Of a stretch of 64,000 nt of DNA, positions 10,272-22,470 are shown piece by piece. Below the pieces are notes generated by a model, which was not told where the DNA came from, ran no database searches, and saw nothing but the letters and a program-made list of their open reading frames with translations. The translations under genes were made by a program, and so were the position numbers. This DNA comes from Siphonodentalium dalli (lineage: Eukaryota; Mollusca; Scaphopoda; Gadilida; Siphonodentaliidae), in the NCBI GenBank assembly GCA_032622095.1, contig CP136066.1, forward strand, positions 9,445,784-9,509,783, given 5' to 3'. The number at the start of each line of letters is the position of its first letter. The first letter of the stretch is position 1.

Positions 10272-13200
10272 ACCGTCAGAACCGCCTGTAATCGGGATTG
10301 CGTGGCAACATTTATTACATGGTTAGCAGTCGTGTGTCTCTATATTTGAACCGGAATTCAAACGTATATTGGTGTAGAGTTCATCTAGTCCAGGAGCTAT
10401 TGGTCAACCTCTGCACCCCCCCCCCCCCCAGGACTTAACTTCACCCCACTAATTTTCTTCCTTAAGTTCTCCTCTAATTTTTTTCACTTGTTAACAAGAA
10501 AAAAAAGTGGCCGCAGAGACTCCAGACAAGATGGCGTCCATCATGGCGGCCATTTTTTTTAAATGTACCAGGTCTCTTTGATCGCTGTTATAGTAAAGAT
10601 GATGTCACATACCGTCTTGTTTTCCGCTCGATTCGTTATGCTAATATACAACCCTTACAAATTAGCCAAAAATCCGACACCAGAATCCAATATGGCGGCC
10701 AAGATGGCCGCCGAAATGTGCAAATATGCTATGTTTCTGTCATGTTACCACCTTTCGTTTGTCTCTGTGAGAAAATGATAGAATTTTTGCGTCATGTTAT
10801 ACATTTATCATATAGAGGAGTCATTGGCGAATATATGGGGACCATAATATGCATTTATTGCGGGATATTTTTGTCCGATATCACGTTTTCCCAAATGCCG
10901 GTATCATAGGTCAAAGCCGAAGCTCCGTTAATAACGCGATGTTATGTTTCGAATCAATTAATGTTATTGCTATTATAACAACACCCATGCATATATATTT
11001 GCAGGAGATGCTCGAGCTAGGATTCCTCTTATACCTGAGTTGAGGAATATTTACCCCAAATCCAAGATGGCGGCCAAAATGGCCACCAGAAATAAAAAAT
11101 CGCTGAAAATCGCTGATTTTAACATCAGTGAGCATTATTGTCATGCCAACTCCACACCTGCTTACTATTGTAAGTTGGGAACACTTAGGCGAAGAACATT
11201 CCTTGTACCATATCCAAATAAAAGTCCCCCAAATCCAAAATGGCGCCCACAATGGCGGACAGATTTTGAAAAATCATCGAAATTCCCTCATATTCACATC
11301 ATTGGGCATTATTGTCGAGACAACTCCATCCATGCGTACAGTTCAGTTGGAAATACTGAGGTGAAGTAATTACCTTACATCTCATGCAAGAAATGGTTTT
11401 TCAAATCGAAGATGGCGGCCAAAATGGCGACCGAAATTTGAAAACACGCCTACATTCCTTTACATTCTTAGGATGGGCGTTATTGTTTCGCGATTTCTAT
11501 CCACCATTACATGTTGATATGTATGAATTATTCATTAGGGTTTGGCAAGTGATACTCACAGTCAATATGGCGGCCAAACTGGCGGGCAGAAATTGAAAAG
11601 AAGCCGATATTATCACATACTAATTTCAACTTTTTGTGTAATCTGTTGCACCTTGGGTGGTTAGGATAGGATAGGATATTTTATTTCAATACACATACAT
11701 ATTACATAATAATGATAACAATTATAGATAATTCTGTCGTATATTGTGGGGGATGGCATAATCTGGCAAGACTGTCTTCCTGCCATCCCCAGTATGGTAA
11801 ATATAGAAAGTAATAACTAATAGTAAGATGGCCTTGGGTGAGCCGTGCACATATTGTGTATATGTAATTTATGAGTTTAGGGCTTAGTTTAAGAGTGTGT
11901 GAAAATGGATACTACCCGAGGGATGTTCAATACCATGTATATGGTTCAAATTCAGACGATCGGGTAGTATGTTTGGCGGATGAGGTTACAGGGACTACTA
12001 ATTCGTATATATTGACGTTGAACGTGTTATATGTATTGTATACTTAACGGGGTACGTTCTGGGGGCAGTCTGGGCATCCTCGATTCTTGCATTTGATATC
12101 GTTAGAATATGCGCTTATTATTTTCTCTGTGATGTGTTTTTTGAATACATGCCTACTTTGATTTTTAGTCATAGTGTTATCTAAGTTGTTCCATGAGGTT
12201 GGGAATGCATGAAATGGTAGCTGTTCAGAAAAGGAGGTTCTCGGGGTTTTGAGGAATAATGGGCGCTGGCTGTTGTCTAGTATCTGGTCCGGCAATACGT
12301 TTAGTGAACAATTGGGAAAAGGATTCAGGCAGGCGGTTGTAATACCAGTCATGCATGAATAGGGTAGTATGGACTTTGTGAAGGTCGTATACTTTCAAGA
12401 TATTCTCTTTTTTAAACAAAGGTTCGGTATGGCTCCTGTATTTTTTATTACACACAATTCGTATTGCTCTTTTTTGTAGTAAAAAAACTCGTTTTACCTC
12501 TGGAACATGGCCCCATATCTGGATTCCATATACCAAGTGACTTTGGATTAGGGCATAATATAACGTGTTAAGGGCGCTGCCTGGGAAAAAGTTTTTGACT
12601 TTGTTTGTATGATATATGGCGTGCGCTAATTTGGAGCAGACTGATGATATGTGTTTCTTAAATGATAGATTTTCATCTATGTGAATGCCTAAAAATTTCG
12701 TTGAGGTTTCGTGCTCACGATTTCCAATACGTTTCAATTCTGTGTTATTTAAGAGAATTTTCATAGTGCTCCATTTGGTGTCGTTATTTTCCGGGTGCAT
12801 GAGCATATAATTGCTCTTTTCTGAGTTTATAGAAAGCTTATTGCAGCAACACCAGGTGTATATATTACGTAGTTCATTGTTCACATAGCTTTCAATTTGA
12901 GAACCGTTATCCCCGCTAGTCATTAAGGTGGTATCATCTGCGTAAGACAATATATTCATGCTTGTCGCGTTTGGCATATCGTTAGCGTAGATTAAAAAAA
13001 TTATGGGGCCGAGTATTGAGCCTTGAGGGACCCCGCACGTTATGTCCATTAGTTTGGATTTATTTCCCTGTAGTTCAAAATATTGTCGTCTGTTGTCTAG
13101 ATAGCTATGGAACCAAGATAGGGCAGTACCCCTTATCCCGTAATGATATAATTTTGAAATTAATATATCATGATTTATAGTGTCAAATGCTTTAGAGAGG

Positions 13201-13942
13201 TCTAGGAATAGTGCTATTGTTGAATCCCTGGTTGTTTTATCATTGTTATTGGCTATTTGGTCGAGAAGATGTACGATTGGATGAAAAGTAGAGTGGTTTG
13301 GACGGAAGCCATATTGGTGCTTGTACAAAATATCGTGCTCAGTTAAAAAATATATTAGACGTTTTTGCATTATTCGTTCTAACAGCTTGGAAAAAGTAGG
13401 TAGGATGCTGATTGGTCTGTAGTTGGAAATTTTGTGTGCATTGTTATTTTTTGGTATTGGAACAACCTTTGCTATTTTCATCTTTTCTGGGACAATTCCT
13501 TGTTCAAATGGGAGGTTAAATATATGTTTCAATGCCGGAGCTATGGTTTCAATTGTTTCCTTCATGAGTTTAGTGGTTATCCCTTTAAAATCCATGCTAG
13601 ATTTACCTTTCATTGATAAGCAGGTTAAAATAATTTCTTGGATTGTGGTTGGGGTAACATCAAAGATGTCAAGGTCGTCTATTCTATTGCGGAGATAATC
13701 AGAAAAATCTGCGTTGTGTTCATTCGCAACAAGTTGACTGGTTTTACGCCCAATGCTCGAGAAGTACGTATTAAATTTATCAGCCATAAGGCTGGGACAA
13801 GTGATTTCAGTCCCGTTATCGAAAAGGACCTTAGGGTGATTAACAGTGCCCCCTTCCATCTTTAGTGCACCCTTCAATATTGTCCAAGTTTTCTTCAGAT
13901 CGTTCTTGTTTTCATCAAGAATTCGTGAGTAATATAATTGTT
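10272..13942. repeat. 3.67-kb direct duplication, copy 1
   Basis: Aligns with 14206-17877 at an offset of about 3934 bases with only scattered differences, for example in the poly-C tract near 10420 and single substitutions in the reverse transcriptase. The unit begins 'accgtcagaaccgcctgtaa' and ends 'gagtaatataattgtt'. It contains the AAGATGGCGGCC-rich block and the retrotransposon 3' part. The spacer between copies is about 263 bp. Confidence 0.95.
10500..11600. repeat. AAGATGGCGGCC-containing degenerate tandem block, copy 1
   Basis: About six diverged units of 150-200 bp, each with a core such as 'aagatggcggccaaaatgg' or 'aatatggcggccaagatgg' (near 10530, 10690, 11065, 11240, 11410 and 11565) and similar intervening text ('cattattgtc', 'caactccacacc'/'caactccatcc'). 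Short open frames across it are not conserved between units. The core resembles the vertebrate YY1 consensus, but function is not implied. Confidence 0.75.
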
Positions 13943-14003
13943 TGCTCTTTCTGAGAAGTTTATTATATAATTGACGATAATTATACTTCCATGGTGTAAC
14001 CAA
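11655..14003 (-). pseudogene. Non-LTR retrotransposon reverse transcriptase, copy 1 (frameshifted, 5' truncated)
   Basis: The minus-strand frame from 14003 to 12225 encodes an RNA-dependent DNA polymerase of the Jockey/CR1-like non-LTR group. Visible motifs: NYRPISILP near residues 194-202, FLDLSKAFD near 266-274 with the first catalytic Asp, GVPQGSILGP near 324-333, and YADD at 354-357. The frame ends early in ENLLF-stop. The true C-terminus continues in another frame (12352 to 12044, FSEQLPFHAFPTSWNNL...), so a frameshift has broken the ORF. The endonuclease domain is missing. The 3' end, read on the minus strand, is 'aataaaatatcctatccta', the short tandem tail usual for CR1-like elements. 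Confidence 0.92.
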
Positions 14004-14205
14004 GGAAGTATATTGTTTTTCTACTGAGGTCGTTTTCCGTTTATTTCGAAATACTCAGAAACTGATTGCAGTAGGAACGTGAAATCTCTAGCGAATGTAG
14101 GCATCGAAGGTTTACTAGATATAATGGTATCCGGATTTCCGCCCAATGTTTCTTGGCGGAGTTATGGCCCTTTTGCGATTATTTTTCATTATTATTATAC
14201 TTGAC
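14004..14205. other. Spacer between the two duplicated segments
   Basis: Unique relative to copy 2. It contains 'gccc..tgtttcttggcggagttatggccc', a phrase common in molluscan repeats. No gene is seen. Confidence 0.5.
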
Positions 14206-17200
14206 ACCGTCAGAACCGCCTGTAATCGGGATTGCGTGGCAACATTTATTACATGGTTAGCAGTCGTGTGTCTCTATATTTGAACCGGAATTCAAACGTA
14301 TATTGGTGTAGCGTTCATCTAGTCCAGGAGCTATTGGTCAACCTCTGCAACCCCCCCCCCCCAGGACTTAACTTCACCCCACTAATTTTCTTCCTTAAGT
14401 TCTCCTCTAATTTTTTTCACTTGTTAACAAGAAAAAAAAGTGGCCGCAGAGACTCCAGACAAGATGGCGTCCATCATGGCGGCCATTTTTTTTAAATGTA
14501 CCAGGTCTCTTTGATCGCCGTTATAGTAAAGATGATGTCACATACCGTCTTGTTTTCCGCTCGATTCGTTATGCTAATATACAACCCTTACAAATTAGCC
14601 AAAAATCCGACACCAGAATCCAATATGGCGGCCAAGATGGCCGCCGAAATGTGCAAATATGCTATGTTTCTGTCATGTTACCACCTTTCGTTTGTCTCTG
14701 TGAGAAAATGATAGAATTTTTGCGTCATGTTATACATTTATCATATAGAGGAGTCATTGGCGAATATATGGGGACCATAATATGCATTCATTGCGGGATA
14801 GTTTTGTCCGATATCACGTTTTCCCAAATGCCGGTATCATAGGTCAAAGCCGAAGCTCCGTTAATAACGCGATGTTATGTTTCGAATCAATTAATGTTAT
14901 TGCTATTATAACAACACCCATGCATATATATTTGCAGGAGATGCTCGAGCTAGGATTCCTCTTATACCTGAGTTGAGGAATATTTACCCAAATCCAAGAT
15001 GGCGGCCAAAATGGCCACCAGAAATAAAAAATCGCTGAAAATCGCTGATTTTAACATCAGTGAGCATTATTGTCATGCCAACTCCACACCTGCTTACTAT
15101 TGTAAGTTGGGAACACTTAGGCGAAGAACATTCCTTGTACCATATCCAAATAAAAGTCCCCCAAATCCAAAATGGCGCCCACAATGGCGGACAGATTTTG
15201 AAAAATCATCGAAATTCCCTCATATTCACATCATTGGGCATTATTGTCGCGACAACTCCATCCATGCGTACAGTTCAGTTGGAAATACTGAGGTGAAGTA
15301 ATTACCTTACATCTCATGCAAGAAATGGTTTTTCAAATCGAAGATGGCGGCCAAAATGGCGACCGAAATTTGAAAACACGCCTACATTCCTTTACATTCT
15401 TAGGATGGGCGTTATTGTTTCGCGATTTCTATCCACCATTACATGTTGATATGTATGAATTATTCATTAGGGTTTGGCAAGTGATACTCACAGTCAATAT
15501 GGCGGCCAAACTGGCGGGCAGAAATTGAAAAGAAGCCGATATTATCACATACTAATTTCAACTTTTTGTGTAATCTGTTGCACCTTGGGTGGTTAGGATA
15601 GGATAGGATATTTTATTTCAATACACATACATATTACATAATAATGATAACAATTATAGATAATTCTGTCGTATATTGTGGGGGATGGCATAATCTGGCA
15701 AGACTGTCTTCCTGCCATCCCCAGTATGGTAAATATAGAAAGTAATAACTAATAGTAAGATGGCCTTGGGTGAGCCGTGCACATATTGTGTATATGTAAT
15801 TTATGAGTTTAGGGCTTAGTTTAAGAGTGTGTGAAAATGGATACTACCCGAGGGATGTTCAATACCATGTATATGGTTCAAATTCAGACGATCGGGTAGT
15901 ATGTTTGGCGGATGAGGTTACAGGGACTACTGATTCGTATATATTGACGTTGAACGTGTTATATGTATTGTATACTTAACGGGGTACGTTCTGGGGGCAG
16001 TCTGGGCATCCTCGATTCTTGCATTTGATATCGTTAGAATATGCGCTTATTATTTTCTCTGTGATGTGTTTTTTGAATACATGCCTACTTTGATTTTTAG
16101 TCATAGTGTTATCTAAGTTGTTCCATGAGGTTGGGAATGCATGAAATGGTAGCTGTTCAGAAAAGGAGGTTCTCGGGGTTTTGAGGAATAATGGGCGCTG
16201 GCTGTTGTCTAGTATCTGGTCCGGCAATACGTTTAGTGAACAATTGGGAAAAGGATTCAGGCAGGCGGTTGTAATACCAGTCATGCATGAATAGGGTAGT
16301 ATGGACTTTGTGAAGGTCGTATACTTTCAAGATATTCTCTTTTTTAAACAAAGGTTTGGTATGGCTCCTGTATTTTTTATTACACACAATTCGTATTGCT
16401 CTTTTTTGTAGTAAAAAAACTCGTTTTACCTCTGGAACATGGCCCCATATCTGGATTCCATATACCAAGTGACTTTGGATTAGGGCATAATATAACGTTT
16501 TAAGGGCGCTGCCTGGGAAAAAGTTTTTGACTTTGTTTATATGATATATGGCGTGGGCTAATTTGGAGCAGACTGATGATATGTGTTTCTTAAATGATAG
16601 ATTTTCATCTATGTGAATGCCTAAAAATTTCGTTGAGGTTTCGTGCTCACGATTTCCAATACGTTTCAATTCTGTGTTATTTAAGAGAATTTTCATAGTG
16701 CTCCATTTGGTGTCGTTATTTTCCGGGTGCATGAGCATATAATTGCTCTTTTCTGAGTTTATAGAAAGCTTATTGCAGCAACACCAGGTGTATATATTAC
16801 GTAGTTCATTGTTCACATAGCTTTCAATTTGAGTACCGTTATCCCCGCTAGTCATTAAGGTGGTATCATCTGCGTAAGACAATATATTCATGCTTGTCGC
16901 GTTTGGCATATCGTTAGCGTAGATTAAAAAAATTATGGGGCCGAGTATTGAGCCTTGAGGGACCCCGCACGTTATGTCCATTAGTTTGGATTTATTTCCC
17001 TGTAGTTCAAAATATTGTCGTCTGTTGTCTAGATAGCTTTGGAACCAAGATAGGGCAGTACCCCTTATCCCGTAATGATATAATTTTGAAATTAATATAT
17101 CATGATTTATAGTGTCAAATGCTTTAGAGAGGTCTAGGAATAGTGCTATTGTTGAATCCCTGGTTGTTTTATCATTGTTATTGGCTATTTGGTCGAGAAG

Positions 17201-17877
17201 ATGTACGATTGGATGAAAAGTAGAGTGGTTTGGACGGAAGCCATATTGGTGCTTGTACAAAATATCGTGCTCAGTTAACAAATATATTAGACGTTTTTGC
17301 ATTATTCGTTCTAACAGCTTGGAAAAAGTAGGTAGGATGCTGATTGGTCTGTAGTTGGAAATTTCGTGTGCATTGTTATTTTTTGGTATTGGAACAACCT
17401 TTGCTATTTTCATCTTTTCTGGGACAATTCCTTGTTCAAATGAGAGGTTAAATATATGTTTCAATGCCGGAGCTATGGTTTCAATTGTTTCCTTCATGAG
17501 TTTAGTGGTTATCCCTTTAAAATCCATACTAGATTTACCTTTCATTGATAAGCAGGTTAAAATAATTTCTTGGAATGTGGTTGGGGTAACATCAAAGATG
17601 TCAAGGTCGTCTATTCTATTGCGGAGATAATCAGACAAATCTGCGTTGTGTTCATTCGCAAAAAGTTGACTGGTTTTACGCCCAATGCTCGAGAAGTACG
17701 TATTAAATTTATCAGCCATATTAAGGCTGGGACAAGTGATTTCAGTCTCGTTATCGAAAAGGACCTTAGGGTGATTAACAGTGCCCCCTTCCATCTTTAG
17801 TGCACCCTTCAATATTGTCCAAGTTTTCTTCAGATCGTTCTTGTTTTCATCAAGAATTCGTGAGTAATATAATTGTT
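14206..17877. repeat. 3.67-kb direct duplication, copy 2
   Basis: Second copy of the segment at 10272-13942, same orientation, about 99% identical by eye. It includes a second AAGATGGCGGCC block at about 14433-15535. The right boundary is sharp: after 'aattgtt' the sequences diverge completely. Confidence 0.95.
15587..17877 (-). pseudogene. Non-LTR retrotransposon reverse transcriptase, copy 2 (same frameshift)
   Basis: Same element as copy 1. The minus-strand frame runs from 18022 to 16157, but only residues after about 50 (QLYYSRILDENK onward) belong to the element. The upstream residues come from unrelated flanking DNA. NYRPISILP, LDLSKAFD, GVPQGSILGP and YADD are all present. The C-terminal frameshift is at the same place as in copy 1 (frame resumes 16284 to 15976). 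The shared break means the pair arose by duplication of an already inactive copy. Confidence 0.92.
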
Positions 17878-18341
17878 CTATGCCTATGGCCCATAACGAT
17901 TTTGTCCGCGCTTTCACCGAGGAGTTATTTCCCTTTATTTGAAAAAATGTCATTATATTATCTCGGAAATTATAAGAAGCAGAGCATCGAAAATTAGACC
18001 GTATGCACGTCTCGATATGCACTACTGCCCACGGGCATCAAAACTTGTGTCCGCGCTTTCCCTGAAGAGTTACTGCCCATAAATAGGCATACACCGAATG
18101 CATTGTACTCAGCTGTACTCTCCTATCATTCCATATAATCGAATTTGGTCTTCACAGTCGTCTTTGCCATTTACTGTTCAGTGGAAAAACGAAAACTGGA
18201 CAGGGTCGTTCTCATATTTTTACAATAGGATGGGGGTGCCAAATTAAAAAAAAAAATTCGTTAAGAATCTCGTGTATTTCTGTGTATGACTTGACTGTGT
18301 AAAGCTGGTCAAATACCGAGAAAGATTTTTGAAATCTGAGT
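17878..18341. other. Unassigned sequence before the gap
   Basis: Contains two short similar phrases ('gtccgcgctttcaccgagga' and 'gtccgcgctttccctgaaga', near 17906 and 18050). No gene is seen. Confidence 0.5.
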
Positions 18342-18441
18342 NNNNNNNNNNNNNNNNNNNNNNNNNNNNNNNNNNNNNNNNNNNNNNNNNNNNNNNNNNN
18401 NNNNNNNNNNNNNNNNNNNNNNNNNNNNNNNNNNNNNNNNN
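18342..18441. other. Assembly gap (100 N)
   Basis: Exactly 100 Ns, the usual placeholder for a gap of unknown size. Sequence just right of it is dominated by C and G homopolymers, a likely cause of the break. Confidence 0.99.
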
Positions 18442-18459
18442 TAATTTTTGTCATATATG

Positions 18460-18880
18460 TAGGTGCTGAGTGGGGGGGAAGATACTCAGGGCCTGGGTAT
18501 CTTCCCCCCCCCCCCCCCCCCCCCACCCCAAATTCTTACTCTATCAAATTGTTCTCATATAAAGTTAATTTCTCGCCATTTCATGACTATATAAAGCAAA
18601 TTAAACGATAGAATCATAAGGTAATATTTTGACATATTTATGCTATTATTGGGTTAAGTTAAACTTCAAAATAACCACAATTTTTTTTTTTTTAATAGTT
18701 TTCTCGGCATTTCTTACCATAATAATATAAAATAAGTGAGGGAAAAAAAATGTACGAGTGGGGGGGGGGAAGATACCCAGGGGTGGGGGGGAAGATACCC
18801 CGGGGTATGTTCCCCCCCCGGGGGGGGCAGATACCCCGGGGTATCTTCCCCGCGGGGGAAGATACCCAGGGGGGGAAGTT
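18460..18880. repeat. G/C-homopolymer-rich 'gggaagatacccaggg' repeats
   Basis: Poly-C runs near 18505-18523 and several forward and inverted copies of 'gggaagatacccaggg'/'ccccggggtatcttcccc' at 18463-18500 and 18760-18875. They can form strong hairpins. Open frames rich in glycine here are artefacts. Confidence 0.75.
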
Positions 18881-19454
18881 ATCGTGTTACACCGGTAGTA
18901 AGAATCTGATTTTAGTCTTAGAGGCCAGGGCGGCGTTCAGTGCAGAAATATTCATATTCGTTCAAATCACCATCAACGGAAGGAATATTTGAAAATCTAT
19001 AGTTTTATTTATATGCCAAACATAATCGGCACATTAATAGTATATTGTCGTCTGGACATACGATTTTACGCATTCGTGAAATAGTAAAGCAATTTACAAA
19101 CATTTGCACCTCAAGATTTCTTGTCGGTGGGGAATAAAATGTATAATTAAGAAAGCGTGGCACATGGCATGCAGCAAAGTTGTTATCATCGCAAATGTGC
19201 GCGACAAAAGACACGCAAAACACCAAACATTGAAAGACACAACGTTGTCAAATCAGTCTTTTTTTTGTTACATGAACATTCATTGAGCTCGTATGTGTGT
19301 CAGGCGGCATTGTTTGATGTGAAATTGTAACTTTTGGCGATGACGTGCACTTGTGGTTCTCGGTGGTTCGCAGTATAAATTATATTCACATATTCCTATC
19401 TAATCACGATTCGGAAGAAAACATGCATGGTGTTGGAAAGTGGGAAAGTTGACC
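18881..19454. other. Unassigned sequence
   Basis: Short open frames on both strands near 19005-19286 show no recognisable domain. Confidence 0.4.
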
Positions 19455-19803
19455 TACCGCTATTCTCAAAGTAATTGACCAGAAAAACGGGGTGATACCC
19501 CGGTCATGACCGCGGTGATACCGGTAATAAACGGTAGCGGTATCGAGACGGTCATGGCGTGGAGTTACGGTATTGGGCGATAATGATACCGTGGTCTTTT
19601 AGCGGGCACCGCATTAATTTTGTTGAATACCGCGGTGATTTTAATGGAACTCTTTTAGGGGAGGTATTTACTCACACATACTTGTTCGCGTTAACAAGCG
19701 GTATCAGTACCGCGGTATTGGAGGATACCATGGTATAGTACCGCCATATTAACGGGGTGACACCACGTTATTGGTGGTCAATTACTTTAAGTATAGCGGG
19801 TAT
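19455..19803. mobile_element. TIR element with 'taccgcggta' interior
   Basis: The left end 'ctaccgctattctcaaagta' then 'attgacca', and the right end 'tggtcaattactttaag' then 'tatagcggg', are inverted over about 25 bp. The interior is unusually rich in 'accgcggt' and 'ggtatcg' palindromes. Related interiors occur at 21410-21640, 22284-22470, 48180-48290 and 48770-48880. Confidence 0.75.
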
Positions 19804-20444
19804 ATATATGTTTGTTTGGTTATATACAGAGGTTAACATTGTAACATAATTATTTTAAGTGATCGAATTAGGTGGGTTTGGGTCATTGTTAGTTTATTCC
19901 CGATATGGTAGCAATAAAGAGCGTTTGTCTCATCTTTGTGCGACAAATATTATAACGTGCACAACATTTAAAGATCAAATGAGCCTTGTCTGCTTAAAGC
20001 CACGTGGCGGGTTTGCTCTCCAAAATACACATAATATTATTCGCAATACCAAAATAGATCAATAAATATCGGAACTACCTTTCTACGAGCATTATGTAAG
20101 CTAAACGGACACATTGAAGTAATGAAAATACAAGTGTCCAAAACACAAAACAGCCATTCGCGCGTCCCGTGTGTAGTTTTACTGATAGCACCATCAACAA
20201 AACACAAATATTATTTCACCCATTGAGGCCAGTTATAAAAAGACATGACGACATCTTGAGTGTCCCGTGTCCTAAATTAACAGAGTCTATCAGCTGGAGT
20301 ATGACGTAATCAGTGACACATGCTTTTGCACAGATTGTATTTGTTTTCCCTGGATATACGGTAGTTCCACTTTGTGTCTTTTATTGCTATTAAAGACAAT
20401 AATTCCCTTTATACGGGCAAATGGTTTGAAGTTAATGAATGTCA
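19804..20444. other. Unassigned sequence
   Basis: The 68-codon open frame at 19859-20065 is not recognised. I see nothing else. Confidence 0.4.
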
Positions 20445-20445
20445 C

Positions 20446-20975
20446 AGGGTTCATACACTGGTCTGGAATCCTGGAAAAGTTATGGAATTCGAAAATTTGA
20501 TTTCCATACCCTGGAAAATGGGACCTTTTCTCACCCAGTTATGGAAAAGGTCTTGAAAATTGGTGGGCGACTGGAAGAATGTCTTGAAAAGTCATGGAAT
20601 AATATAAAATATCAGTGCTGATTACTTACATGATGTCTAAATGACTGGCAACTGTTTGTTCAGGGATAATATATCACTGCAGCAAACATGGGGGAGGCCA
20701 CGGTGATCAACCTTGAAAACATATAAAAGCGTAGACTTTATGGAGGGTAAACACAATAACTACTCATCTTCCTATAATTCGAACACTAATTCCAGTGACC
20801 TTTTCAAAATAAGGAAATTGTAAAATCTTTCCAATTTTTTTTTCAAATTCCCTGATGTGACGTATGGGAAAGTTATTGAATTTGTTCATTGAAAAGTCTT
20901 GAAAAAATGATCAGGAAGTCTGGAAAAGGTATGGAAAAGTTATGGAATATTGTTCAAAGGTAGATGTATGAACCA
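20446..20975. mobile_element. 'tggaaaagttatggaa' repeat element
   Basis: Begins 'cagggttcatacactggtct' and ends 'tgtatgaacc', so its termini are inverted over about 11 bp. Inside, phrases such as 'ctggaaaagttatggaa' and 'cttgaaaagtcatggaa' recur at both ends. This suggests a non-autonomous hAT-like element, with weak support for the superfamily. Confidence 0.6.
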
Positions 20976-21409
20976 TGTGTCAATAAAATTAACAACAATA
21001 TTTATGTTGGGAACTGTTTAAATATTATCGTTATCATTCAATTTGGGGATCACATACATCTGAACATTGATATAAACTATAGACTATAGATACGGGATTT
21101 ACCGAGCTGTCTAAAATGGCGAAATCATTTGTTCCCTTCCCGATAACCCACACTGCTTACAAATAGTGTCATTTATGGGAATTTTGGGCAATAAAACAAC
21201 GAGACTGGAACTGTGATTATAATATTTAAATATTCACATTTAATTGAAAAATTACTTTATCAAAGTAACTTATACTTACCTTTACTTAATCTCGAAGCCC
21301 GGTATATTTCCCGTTACTCGGCTTTCATCTATTTCTATATTTTAATAATAAACTTCACGGTACACAATCATGGACGGAGATCGTGAGAACGGCCGTCCTA
21401 TTTTGAAAG
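20976..21409. other. Unassigned sequence
   Basis: No supported feature seen. Confidence 0.4.
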
Positions 21410-21640
21410 ATTGACGGTCAGACATCGAATCCCGTCATTAACCTTGTTACAAAAACGCTACCGCGTAGCGGTAATGTCACCGCGTTTGTGCGGTACATTA
21501 CCGAGTGTCACTGCGGTAGCAACATCCGTTACCGCTTGCAGTGCGGTGGTACCGCGAACGTCGCGGTGGTACCACGCTACCCGCATGGTATTACAACCGC
21601 GAATCGGCGGTATGTCGCGGTATTGCACTGCGGTATTAAC
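21410..21640. repeat. 'accgcggt' palindrome-rich block
   Basis: Many copies of 'taccgc', 'gcggta' and 'accgcg' in both orientations, as in the element at 19455-19803. Probably the remnant of a related element. Confidence 0.55.
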
Positions 21641-21885
21641 GCATGTATTAACGCATGTGCTGTATATGCAGGGTTTCCGCTAATGGTTAGGGGAATGTTA
21701 CCCCTCTATACATACATGTATATGCAGGGTTTCCGGGTTTCCGAATGGAATGTTTACCAGATAAAGTCATTGTATTATAGTTAAATCTCGGATTAGGTGC
21801 ACATAAAAACAGCATTTTTCTACCCCCGGCTCATGCAGTCAAGCATGTTATTACTATAAGAAAATCGCAATCATGAAATTTGTTA

Positions 21886-22283
21886 GCCCTTTACCCAACA
21901 GAACGGCCCTGTGCCAATGCATTCTCTTATATATGCGAGTCGACCATAGGTCGCCTCGCATATATAAGAGAATGCATTGGCTTAACACATTAAAAATTAT
22001 AAAATTGTTAAAGAATGTAAGAAAAAATGGTAAAAAGTGTTAAAAAAAGATTTTTTTTAGGCCAATGCATTCTCTTATATATGCGAGGCGACCTATGGTC
22101 GACTCGCATATATAAGAGAATGCATTGGCACAGGGCATAACTGTAACTATCACAATGTGGTCAAGGAGCCGGTTCCAATGATATCCATATTTGTATGGTT
22201 CTATTGAGACAGACCGAAGATATTTTAGGCTGTTGAAGCTTTATTTGGCCGGTTTTGGCCGGTTTGTTGGGTAAAGGGTTAAC
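21886..22283. mobile_element. TTAA-ended composite MITE carrying two 65-bp palindromes
   Basis: Outer ends 'ccctttacccaaca' and 'tgttgggtaaagggttaa' are inverted. The TTAA at the right end, and the CCCTTT terminus, fit a piggyBac-type non-autonomous element. Inside are two nearly perfect palindromes (about 21913-21981 and 22063-22131) built on 'aatgcattctcttatatatg' and its complement. They lie in mutually inverted orientation around a 75-bp AT-rich spacer. Confidence 0.8.
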
Positions 22284-22470
22284 ATGTAAGACAACTGCAG
22301 GTCACCGCGGTCATGAAATACGTTACCGCATACCACCGCAGTAATTACCGCACCTCACCGCGGTACCCAACTGCAACAGGCGGTAGTCTGTGGTACTTTT
22401 CAGATCCAATACAGCGGTTAACCGCCTGACCGCGGTATTGCACCACACGGGTAATACCACATGTCAACCT
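22284..22470. repeat. 'accgcggt' palindrome-rich block
   Basis: Dense 'caccgcggt', 'ttaccgca' and 'accgcggtattg' phrases, continuing the family at 19455-19803. It probably lost its second half to the TTAA element inserted at 21886-22283. Confidence 0.5.

Noticed and set aside
10563-11596. Short + strand frames conserved between the two duplicated segments
   Set aside because: Their conservation only reflects the recent 3.67-kb duplication. They do not recur between the internal repeat units.
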